DNA from: an uncultured Clostridia bacterium
GTDB lineage: Bacteria; Bacillota; Clostridia; UBA1381
Assembly (NCBI GenBank): GCA_934462945.1
Contig: CAKSJF010000088.1
Span: 1-7,886 of the forward strand
DNA length: 7,886 bases
Direction of reading: 5' to 3'
A program made the translations under genes and the position numbers. How positions within the stretch are numbered: position 1 is the stretch's first letter; each line of letters starts with the position of its first letter. Of this stretch, positions 1 through 6,293 are shown piece after piece. The notes beneath the pieces were generated by a model. That model saw nothing but the letters and a program-made list of their open reading frames with translations, was not told where the DNA came from and made no database searches.

Positions 1-117
1 GTTTTGCGGAGTGCATGAGGTTACGCTGAATGTTTTCTCCTCTGCGCGTGCAAAGGAAAAAAACGAAAGTAAAATCGAGAGAATTAAAATCTCTGACAAG
101 ACTTGTTTCAATTTCAT
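1..117 (-). CDS. Secreted protein, N-terminal fragment with Sec signal peptide (cut by left edge)
   Basis: Reading leftward from an ATG at 117-115, the frame stays open for 39 codons to base 1. It begins MKLKQVLSEILILSILLSFF and continues SFARAEEKTFSVTSCTPQN. This is a typical Sec signal peptide: lysines at residues 2 and 4, a hydrophobic core at about 6-22, and an Ala-Arg-Ala signal peptidase I site after residue 25. An AAGGAG ribosome binding site lies 8 nt upstream, and the gene starts only 20 nt after the stop of the SLH protein, so it is very probably co-transcribed and exported. There is no lipobox cysteine at the cleavage site, so it is not a lipoprotein. The mature part seen is only about 14 residues, so no family can be named. 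The start, the reading frame and the export are well supported; the function is unknown. Confidence 0.82.
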   Translation of the reverse strand, partial: MKLKQVLSEILILSILLSFFSFARAEEKTFSVTSCTPQN

Positions 118-125
118 AGGTTCTT

Positions 126-131
126 CTCCTT
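126..131 (-). promoter_or_regulatory. Ribosome binding site of the left-edge gene
   Basis: The minus strand reads AAGGAG here, followed by an 8-nt spacer (AAGAACCT) and the ATG at 117-115. It sits inside the 20-nt gap after the SLH gene stop and is the main support for a further gene beginning at 117. Confidence 0.8.
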
Positions 132-137
132 TTCCTG

Positions 138-3100
138 TTACTGTCCGCTATAAAGCTTTAAATATTTGTCAAATACAACTGCTGCCTGTGCTCTGGTTGC
201 ACAAGCTTTCGGATCAAAGCGACCGTCTCCGACACCGCTTATGATTCCTTTTTCATAAAGTGCATAGACTGCATTTTTTGCATATCCGGAAATATCGCCG
301 TCATCTGCAAATGTAAACGTTCCCTTTTCTGCATTCTCTCCCGAGATCATGCGGTATAGAATCACCGCCATGTCCTCTCTGGTAATCAGCTGATCCTTTC
401 CGAATACATCCTCGGAAATACCGCTTACTAATCCGTTCTGATAAGCGCTGGAAACATACGGATAGCTCCAATGGTCACCCGGAACATCCGAAAATGCACT
501 CTGTGCATTCCGATTAAAAAGATTTCCTGCATCCACAGCCATTTTTGCAAATTCTGCCCGTGTAACATTTTTATTCGGCTGGAAATTACCGTCCTCAAAG
601 CCTTTTACAATTCCCTTTTTAGAAAGCGTCTCAATGCTTGCCTTTGCCCAAAAATCCTCCGGAACATCCGGGAATAGCTGCTCCTTTTGTTCCTCATTCT
701 TGATTGTGACATTGGTTGCAACCATCGGTTTGGAGCTGCTGCCGCCGCTGCTGCCTCCGCCGCCACCGCCGCCAGTACCGCCGCCGGTGGTATTTGAGTC
801 TTTATACTGATCGTATGCTTTTTGCAGTTCGTCCTTAATTGCCTTTGGTGTAGACGCTGTGGTTTTCTGCATTGCCGCATAGATTTTCTCTGCATTTTTG
901 TTCTGATCAATCTTTTGGAGCAGAGCGGAAATATCATTTTCTCCGGTAAAGGCTGCCTTTGCAAGCGTCAGAATTTCCCGGACAGCGTCTGCTCCGCTCT
1001 TAATAGAAAATGCCTCATTAATGACCTTTACCGACAGTTGTTCCACAAGAGACTGATAGCTTTCACTCTTTTTCTGCAACGCAAGCGCGGCAACATTTTT
1101 CCGGTTTGCATTTTCTAAGGAATCCGCAAAAATTGTTTTGATTCCCTCCGGCAGGATTCCGTTTTCCCCGCCGATAATTTCAGACAGTATTTCAGTATCG
1201 GAAACCTGATCTAAAAGGATCGCAAGCGCATTTTGATTGATTGCGTCCTCAAGCTCCGAAACCTTAGTAAACTGCTTGCTTTCAGAAAGCTTTTGCGCAA
1301 ATACGTCTAACTGCTCCGGCAGATTTTGCACTAAATAGTCATAGGTGTTAAGCGGATGATCTAATTCTGGATAGACATTTTCGCATGCCGTCTTTGTCTG
1401 ACTCGGATTTCCCAATCCCTGATTGATCATTGCTAAAAGCTCCTGATCGGTCAGCGTTGTAAAACGAACGGCTTCGGCTTTTACCTGATACCCGTTTAAT
1501 GTTTTCACGCTTTCCGGAATGGTTACAGTATAGCTTGTTCCCCGTTTTATTTTTGCAGAGTCCATTGCAAGCCAAACCTGATAATAGTTTCCGTCCCGGA
1601 TTTCTGCTTTCGCGTCTGCGTCCGGAGAAAGAGTGATACCGGAGATCGTTCCCGGATCAACCGGCTGATCAAACACTAACTTTATCGCCCCATTTTGTTT
1701 TAACACACCGGTCTGACCGTTTGTCGGTTCGGAGGAAATCAGGCTTGCATCCTGCTCTCCTGCCTGAATGGTGGTAAAGGAGATTTTTTCAGCAGGCGCA
1801 CTGCCGTCTCTCATAGACTGTACACCCGAAAGATCAAGCGTATAGGTTTTTCCGGTTTCCATGCGGTCAAATTCCACATGGCAGCGGTATAGATCATTTG
1901 CGTCAAAGGTGACATTCTTTACATAGTTTTTCGGTTTTGTCTTGATTCCATCAGCAAGACTTCCCAGCTTGACCGGTGCGGTAAATTCCAAATCTGCCGA
2001 AAGTCCGATCGGAGTTACTTCGGTTTGCCCATTTTGCAGGGTGGAGTTTTTGATACTAAGCGCCGTTTGCGGTGCATAGGCAGTATCGTAAAGCGTCCAT
2101 TCATCAATGGATAATCCGGATACGGACTGCGGACGAATGGAGATATTTGCAATTTTCTCCCCTGCCTCCAGCCGGAAATCAAAGCCGACAAACGTCCATT
2201 TTCCGGTTTCTAAGGCTGTCTTTTTGGTATCCCACCGGTCGCCCTCTTTATAGAACGCAAAAGCAACATTCTGATCAGCGTCTGATTTGAGCCATGCAGA
2301 CATATAGTAGGTCGTGCCGCTGTCTAAGTCTGCTGTGAAAAAGACCGGCTGATCGCCCCAGGCAGGATTGATTTTCAAAACGCGGTTTTCTCTGCCGTAA
2401 AGAGACTGATCTGTTACAAGGGAAAGTGATTTTCCCCCGTTTCCGTCGCCAAACTCTTTGAGCGCCATATTATCTTCAAAGTCGCTGCAAGGCGTCAGAT
2501 TGATAAAGCCTTTTGCAGTTGCAAAGGAAAATTTCTCCTGCCCGGACAGATTGCCGTAAACAGACGGAATGCCCGATACGGAAATTTCATAGGTTTTGTT
2601 ATTTTTCAGGTTTTCCTTTAATTTCATTACTAAAATATTCTCTGCATTCCCCTTGACAAGTTCAAACGGAACAGCCGGTGTGATTGAAACACATTTGTCC
2701 GACAATTCATCAAACCGAATATCTGTAGAATATTTCAGCGTGATTTCCCCAAGCGCGACCGGAACGGCAGTTGCTCCGTTTTCCGGATTGGTTTCTTTTA
2801 GGGTTTGTTCCGGATATTTGTCCGATGTGGTAAAGGTGATTTTTGCATTGTCTGAAACAGAATCGCCATATACCGTTTTCATTTCGGGTAAAAAGCTTAC
2901 GCTATAGCTTTTTCCAAGCCCTGCGTCCGGAATCAGCAGGGTGATTGTATCTGTAAATTCGCCGGAAATCGGAGCGATGTTATATTCCGTCTCCGGTTCA
3001 ATCTGAATGTTCGATTTTGTAATTGTTTCTGTTTTTATATATTTGTTCCATGTAACCTTGATTTCGGTGTTTACCGGATCTACTCCCTCTTGTCCGTCTG

Positions 3101-4073
3101 TTGGATTTGAGGAGGTGATCTGTGCTTTGCCTGCCTGCATCTTTTCTCCAAGCTCCCAGGTTAACATCGGATACCCATGGTTCATCGTTCCTAAGATATC
3201 GCGCGAGTATGCGTCCCCTAATGTCGGGGCAAGCTCCTTTAACTCAGATGGAGTAACCTTTTGTCCGAGCCACTCCCAGGTGTTAAAATTATTCCATCCG
3301 TTATAATGTCCCTGTGAATTTGCATAGCAGTTTTTTAAGGTTACCGAATAGCCTGCTCCCGGATTCGGTGCAAATTGGTTGGTGTCTGAATAGCAGTTTT
3401 CTAATGTAATTGTGCTTGTTTTTTCAAGCAGACCGAAAAAGTCTCCCCTTAGCATAAAGCTTGCAATTTCTTTGCTTGTTCCGGTTGCATAGCAATTTTT
3501 AAATATAATACTAGAGCCTGCAGCAGCCCAGCTGACAAAGCCGCCTGTCCATTCATTACCGGATATAGTTCTCTGATAGACAGTGTCGCGGAGAAAACAG
3601 TTTTCAACCGTAATATTTCCGAATGCCTGCCCGATCATTGCCGCTGTTTTCATGCCGCCATTTGTGATGCGAACCTTGGTATTGATCATACCAAGATTTT
3701 TGATCACCGCGCCGTCTCCGGCTGCGCCAAATAAGCCGTTTGATCCATACCCGCCGGAATTTGCGGTAACGGTAAAATTCTTAATCACGTGTCCGTTTCC
3801 GTCGAATGTTCCGCGGAACGGATTTTGATCCGTTCCGATCGGAACACTGTCCGTTCCGTTTCCCCAGACATAGCTGAAGCCGGAAAAATCTATATCGGCT
3901 GTAAGCTTATAATACTTTCCCTCGCTGTCGCCCTCAATTAATGTAAGCGCTGTTTCCTGCAGCTCTGCCGCACTGCCGATCAGTATTTCCTCTGACTCAG
4001 CAGCTGCCAGCCCGGAAAAAATTCCGAGCAGGAGCACAAGAGCCGTGATCACACTAACAGTTCTTTTTCTCAA
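138..4073 (-). CDS. Large secreted SLH-anchored multidomain protein (GLUG-like, Ig-like, carbohydrate-binding-like)
   Basis: This 1311-residue protein is numbered from a TTG start at 4073-4071. Residues 1-25 are a Sec signal peptide (MRKRTVSVITALVLLLGIFS, then GLAAA before ES). Residues 29-310 are a GLUG-like module homologous to the two in the upstream gene (FDGNGHVIKNF, GLFGAAGDG, three NCY motifs, GYPMLTWE). Ig-like (Big_5/SbsA-type) domains lie at about 317-418, 425-520, 670-768 and 775-874, three opening with a P-T/E-N/D-G motif. A jelly roll at 522-664 resembles CBM4/9-type modules (DFEDN, YYMSAWLKS, IDEWTLYD). Residues 875-1094 look helical and unassigned. A Gly/Ser linker follows at 1097-1114, then SLH domains at about 1133-1180, 1192-1243 and 1253-1305 with TRAE, TRED and TRAQ motifs. 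SLH triplets normally bind secondary cell wall polysaccharide, so the protein should be wall-tethered. No catalytic domain was recognised. Starts at 4097 (TTG) or 4082 (ATG) are possible but lack a well-spaced ribosome binding site. Confidence 0.93.
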   Translation of the reverse strand: MRKRTVSVITALVLLLGIFSGLAAAESEEILIGSAAELQETALTLIEGDSEGKYYKLTADIDFSGFSYVWGNGTDSVPIGTDQNPFRGTFDGNGHVIKNFTVTANSGGYGSNGLFGAAGDGAVIKNLGMINTKVRITNGGMKTAAMIGQAFGNITVENCFLRDTVYQRTISGNEWTGGFVSWAAAGSSIIFKNCYATGTSKEIASFMLRGDFFGLLEKTSTITLENCYSDTNQFAPNPGAGYSVTLKNCYANSQGHYNGWNNFNTWEWLGQKVTPSELKELAPTLGDAYSRDILGTMNHGYPMLTWELGEKMQAGKAQITSSNPTDGQEGVDPVNTEIKVTWNKYIKTETITKSNIQIEPETEYNIAPISGEFTDTITLLIPDAGLGKSYSVSFLPEMKTVYGDSVSDNAKITFTTSDKYPEQTLKETNPENGATAVPVALGEITLKYSTDIRFDELSDKCVSITPAVPFELVKGNAENILVMKLKENLKNNKTYEISVSGIPSVYGNLSGQEKFSFATAKGFINLTPCSDFEDNMALKEFGDGNGGKSLSLVTDQSLYGRENRVLKINPAWGDQPVFFTADLDSGTTYYMSAWLKSDADQNVAFAFYKEGDRWDTKKTALETGKWTFVGFDFRLEAGEKIANISIRPQSVSGLSIDEWTLYDTAYAPQTALSIKNSTLQNGQTEVTPIGLSADLEFTAPVKLGSLADGIKTKPKNYVKNVTFDANDLYRCHVEFDRMETGKTYTLDLSGVQSMRDGSAPAEKISFTTIQAGEQDASLISSEPTNGQTGVLKQNGAIKLVFDQPVDPGTISGITLSPDADAKAEIRDGNYYQVWLAMDSAKIKRGTSYTVTIPESVKTLNGYQVKAEAVRFTTLTDQELLAMINQGLGNPSQTKTACENVYPELDHPLNTYDYLVQNLPEQLDVFAQKLSESKQFTKVSELEDAINQNALAILLDQVSDTEILSEIIGGENGILPEGIKTIFADSLENANRKNVAALALQKKSESYQSLVEQLSVKVINEAFSIKSGADAVREILTLAKAAFTGENDISALLQKIDQNKNAEKIYAAMQKTTASTPKAIKDELQKAYDQYKDSNTTGGGTGGGGGGGSSGGSSSKPMVATNVTIKNEEQKEQLFPDVPEDFWAKASIETLSKKGIVKGFEDGNFQPNKNVTRAEFAKMAVDAGNLFNRNAQSAFSDVPGDHWSYPYVSSAYQNGLVSGISEDVFGKDQLITREDMAVILYRMISGENAEKGTFTFADDGDISGYAKNAVYALYEKGIISGVGDGRFDPKACATRAQAAVVFDKYLKLYSGQ
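732..785 (-). repeat. Gly/Ser low-complexity linker in the SLH protein
   Basis: About 18 codons, almost all Gly (GGN) or Ser, with one Thr; the plus strand is rich in ccg/gcc triplets. It separates the helical region from the SLH domains and probably acts as a flexible spacer between the wall anchor and the exposed domains. The triplet-like composition may be prone to slippage. Confidence 0.75.
3144..3989 (-). repeat. GLUG-like module, third copy (within the SLH protein)
   Basis: This encodes residues 29-310 of the SLH protein and aligns along its whole length with the two modules of the upstream gene. Shared landmarks in order are an initial ELQ helix, ADIDFSGFSYVWGNGTDS, FDGNGHVIKNF, GLFGAAGDGAVIKN, four Cys-aromatic rungs (Cys 159, 194, 227, 249), DTNQFAP, W-E-WLG and GYPMLTWE. 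In the first 68 aligned residues it is closer to module B (11 differences) than to module A (17). It is the most divergent copy in the central part. Confidence 0.85.
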
Positions 4074-4081
4074 AGTTATCA

Positions 4082-4089
4082 TCCTTTCT
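4082..4089 (-). promoter_or_regulatory. Ribosome binding site deciding a TTG start
   Basis: The minus strand reads AGAAAGGA, an excellent match to the anti-Shine-Dalgarno complement, followed by an 8-nt gap and TTG at 4073-4071. The competing ATG at 4082-4080 overlaps this site and has no site of its own. The TTG start also removes eight residues (MAAERMIT) and leaves a compact signal peptide beginning MRKR. Confidence 0.65.
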
Positions 4090-4114
4090 GCAGCCAATAT
4101 AGCATGCTTTCATT

Positions 4115-6163
4115 TTATTGGATTGTCTCTCCCATAGACATCTGCGGCTGCATGGAACCGCTTAAAATAAAGATCTTCACTCCGCTTGTTTCAGACGGAA
4201 TATTCACTCCCAGATCAATCATGCCGGATTCTGTTACATCTGCTGATTGAACTGATTCCAATCTTCCGTTTTCATCATAAACGCACGCATAAAGCTTGCC
4301 TGCGTCCTGTGTTCTCTTTTCTACAATCACATTTTTTAACTGTCCGTCTCTTAAATTGAAGCTCTTGATCGTGTCAAGTCCTGCCTCCCAGGCAAGCACC
4401 GGATAGCCGTTGTTTTTATTTTGAGTATCATCTGCAAACGCTGTGCCGTAAAGATTGGTTTTTAATACTTCCGGCGTGAGCGTATTTCCGAGCCATTCAT
4501 AGGTATCATAGTTGTTCCAACCCTTAGAATGCCCTTCTGCATTTGCATAGCACTGGCTCATATTAACCGTAATATTTGACGTATTATTTGGTTTTGGAGC
4601 AAATTGGTTGGTATCTGTGTAACAGTTGGTTAAGGTAACCGTGCTGTTTTCACCCCATGCAAAGAACTCTCCGCGGAGCTGGAATGCTGTGATCGCACTG
4701 TTTGTACCGGTTGCATAGCAATTCTTGATTGTAAGATTTGTGTTGTCCAATACTGCAACAAAGCCTGCGCCCCAGTCATTTGCATTTTCTGAATAGGTGG
4801 TATTCCGTAAAAATGCGTTTTCAATCGTAACATTTCCTGCTGCCTTTCCGACAAGTGCGCCGGTATGTGTATAGGTTGCATGCAGGCGAACACTGGTGTT
4901 TTCCAAACCAAGATTTTTAATCACGGCACCGTCTCCGACTGCGCCAAAAAGACCGCTTGATCCTTTTCCGCCGGATTTTGCTGTGACTGCAAAATTCTTA
5001 ATGACATGTCCGTTTCCGTCAAATGTTCCGCAGAACGGGATATCATCTGTTCCAAACGGAACGCTGTCTGTCCCATTGCCCCAAACATAGGAAAAACCGG
5101 AGAAATCCAAGTCGCGCATCAGCTTATAATTGAGCTTTGATTCATTGTTGGTATTTGCAAGCATTGCAATCGCTAAATTCTGAAGTTCCTGCTCCGAATT
5201 AATCTCAATTGTCTGCGTTTCTTCTCCCAACTCCCAGCGCAGTACCGGATAACCGTTATTGACAAGGTTCTTATCAGCTGCAAAGCCAATGCCCAATGCT
5301 GCATTTTTCAGATCGGCAGAGGAAAGCTGCGTTCCGAGCCATTCATAGGTTTCATAGTTATTCCACTGCTTATAATGTCCTTTTGCATTTGCATAGCACT
5401 GGCTCATATTAACCGTAATTTTTGACTGATCACTTGGTTTCGGTGCAAATTGGTTGGTGTCTGTGTAACAGTTGGTTAAGGTAACCGTGCTTTTTTCACC
5501 AGCTGCAAAGAATTCTCCGCGGAGCTGAAAGCCTGTGATCGCACTGTTTGTACCAGTTGCATAGCAATTCTTGATTGTAAGATTTGTGTTGTCCAATACT
5601 GCAACAAATCCTGCGCCCCAGTCGTTTGCATTTTCTGAATAGGTGGTATTCCGTAAAAATGCGTTTTCAATCGTAACATTTCCGGTTGCTTTACCAATCA
5701 GTGCGCCTGTGTGTGAATAGGTTGCATGCAGGCGGACATTGGTGTTTTCAAATCCAACATTTTTAATCACCGCGCCGTCTCCGGCTGCACCGAAGAAACC
5801 GCTTGAGCCAAATCCGCCGGAATTAGCCGTTACCGTAAAATTTTTGATCACATGACCGTTTCCGTCAAAATGACCCTGAAACGGACGTCCGTCATAGCCG
5901 AACGGAAAGCTGTCCGTTCCGCCTCCCCACGCATACGAATAACCTGTAAAATCAATATCAGCGGTTAACATATAGTATTTTTGTGCTGCTGTTGCATCAT
6001 CACCAAAGGACGCCGCCCATGCCAAATCCTGCAGCTGCTTTGCACTTGAAATTAAAATCGGATTATTCTCGCAGTCCCCCGCCTCGCTTTCGCTTGCATG
6101 CGTAAGCCCCGTTGAACAGAGTGTAAGAACTAAAGATGTCGCCAAACATATTAACTTTTTCAT
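4115..6163 (-). CDS. Secreted protein with two tandem GLUG-like modules
   Basis: This 682-residue exported protein starts at an ATG with AGGAGG placed 7 nt upstream. Residues 1-23 are a Sec signal peptide (MKKLICLATSLVLTLCSTGL, then THA before SES). Two homologous modules follow, A at residues 36-314 and B at 319-596, offset by 282 residues. Each has FDGNGHVIKNF, a GLFG/GFFG motif followed by GDGAVIKN, a TGAL-x-GKA glycine motif, NCY rungs and a closing GYPVL-x-WE. These fit the GLUG-type repeat family and a probable right-handed beta-helix (inference). Residues 597-682 form a small beta-rich domain (YACVYDENGRL, then VKIFILSG), resembling C-terminal domains on clostridial secreted proteins (recalled, not searched). 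No SLH, LPXTG or dockerin is present, so it is secreted or held by other contacts. It lies 41 nt before the SLH gene, with which it shares its module. No enzymatic motif was recognised; adhesion or glycan binding is possible but unproven. Confidence 0.92.
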   Translation of the reverse strand: MKKLICLATSLVLTLCSTGLTHASESEAGDCENNPILISSAKQLQDLAWAASFGDDATAAQKYYMLTADIDFTGYSYAWGGGTDSFPFGYDGRPFQGHFDGNGHVIKNFTVTANSGGFGSSGFFGAAGDGAVIKNVGFENTNVRLHATYSHTGALIGKATGNVTIENAFLRNTTYSENANDWGAGFVAVLDNTNLTIKNCYATGTNSAITGFQLRGEFFAAGEKSTVTLTNCYTDTNQFAPKPSDQSKITVNMSQCYANAKGHYKQWNNYETYEWLGTQLSSADLKNAALGIGFAADKNLVNNGYPVLRWELGEETQTIEINSEQELQNLAIAMLANTNNESKLNYKLMRDLDFSGFSYVWGNGTDSVPFGTDDIPFCGTFDGNGHVIKNFAVTAKSGGKGSSGLFGAVGDGAVIKNLGLENTSVRLHATYTHTGALVGKAAGNVTIENAFLRNTTYSENANDWGAGFVAVLDNTNLTIKNCYATGTNSAITAFQLRGEFFAWGENSTVTLTNCYTDTNQFAPKPNNTSNITVNMSQCYANAEGHSKGWNNYDTYEWLGNTLTPEVLKTNLYGTAFADDTQNKNNGYPVLAWEAGLDTIKSFNLRDGQLKNVIVEKRTQDAGKLYACVYDENGRLESVQSADVTESGMIDLGVNIPSETSGVKIFILSGSMQPQMSMGETIQ
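4376..5209 (-). repeat. GLUG-like module B (second tandem copy)
   Basis: This encodes residues 319-596 of the 682-residue protein. It is aligned to module A at an offset of 846 nt. Within 4687-4836 it differs from A at only 3 of 150 bases (4709, 4763, 4778). In the first 68 residues of the core it is instead closer to the SLH protein's module. It carries an unpaired-looking Cys in PFCGTFDG where the other copies have Gln or Arg. Confidence 0.88.
5222..6058 (-). repeat. GLUG-like module A (first tandem copy)
   Basis: This encodes residues 36-314 of the 682-residue protein. Its residues 161-210 are identical to residues 443-492 of module B, while its N-terminal core has unique residues (YAWGGGTDSFPFGYDGRPFQGH). 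The NCY/QCY rungs are at Cys 200, 232 and 256. Confidence 0.88.
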
Positions 6164-6170
6164 TCTATTA

Positions 6171-6176
6171 CCTCCT
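6171..6176 (-). promoter_or_regulatory. Strong ribosome binding site of the two-module gene
   Basis: A perfect AGGAGG on the minus strand sits 7 nt before the ATG at 6163-6161. It is preceded by an A-rich stretch (6181-6188). The strength suggests high translation of this gene relative to its neighbours. Confidence 0.85.
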
Positions 6177-6243
6177 GAATTTTTTTTATCGAAACAGTTT
6201 CAAACATAAAATGCTGCAATATTCATGACTACTGCGCTTTTTC

Positions 6244-6277
6244 TGCCGGGAAAGGCTTGCGCAAGCCTTTCCCGGCA
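6244..6277 (-). terminator. Perfect 34-bp palindrome: intercistronic hairpin, attenuator or terminator
   Basis: The arms TGCCGGGAAAGGCTTGC and its exact reverse complement abut with no spacer, so RNA from either strand can fold a 15-bp stem with a 4-nt GCGC loop. It begins 16 nt after the beta-propeller gene stop, where a terminator would lie. On the minus strand, however, the hairpin is followed by GAAAAAG rather than a U-run; on the plus strand five T's follow after AGC. It may therefore be a weak terminator, a 3' end stabiliser separating expression of the two genes, or a dispersed repeat. The rest of the 130-nt spacer is AT-rich with no convincing promoter. Hairpin potential is certain; its role is inferred. 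Confidence 0.6.
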
Positions 6278-6293
6278 AGCTTTTTGAAACTAT

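Noticed and set aside
605..964. Minus-strand open frame of 119 codons with poly-Ala and Arg/Gln-rich translation
   Set aside because: It lies wholly inside the SLH gene in another frame. The Ala run is the frame-shifted reading of the Gly/Ser linker, and there is no ribosome binding site or recognisable family.
2596..2907. Plus-strand open frames opposite the SLH gene (also 822-1118, 3007-3306, 3583-3828)
   Set aside because: They are antisense to a gene with clear domains, have no good ribosome binding sites, and their translations show no domain features.
4630..5697. Two similar minus-strand frames at 4630-4911 and 5476-5697
   Set aside because: They resemble each other only because they are the same alternative-frame reading of the duplicated modules A and B.
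6189..6203. Near-palindrome around GAAACAGTTTC upstream of the two-module gene, as an operator
   Set aside because: The arms are only 5-7 bp in an AT-rich stretch, no promoter could be placed next to it, and no regulator is present in the window.
6177..6243. Possible sigma-70 promoter for the two-module gene
   Set aside because: The best -35/-10 pairs found on the minus strand match the consensus at only about four of six positions each, which is expected by chance in AT-rich DNA.
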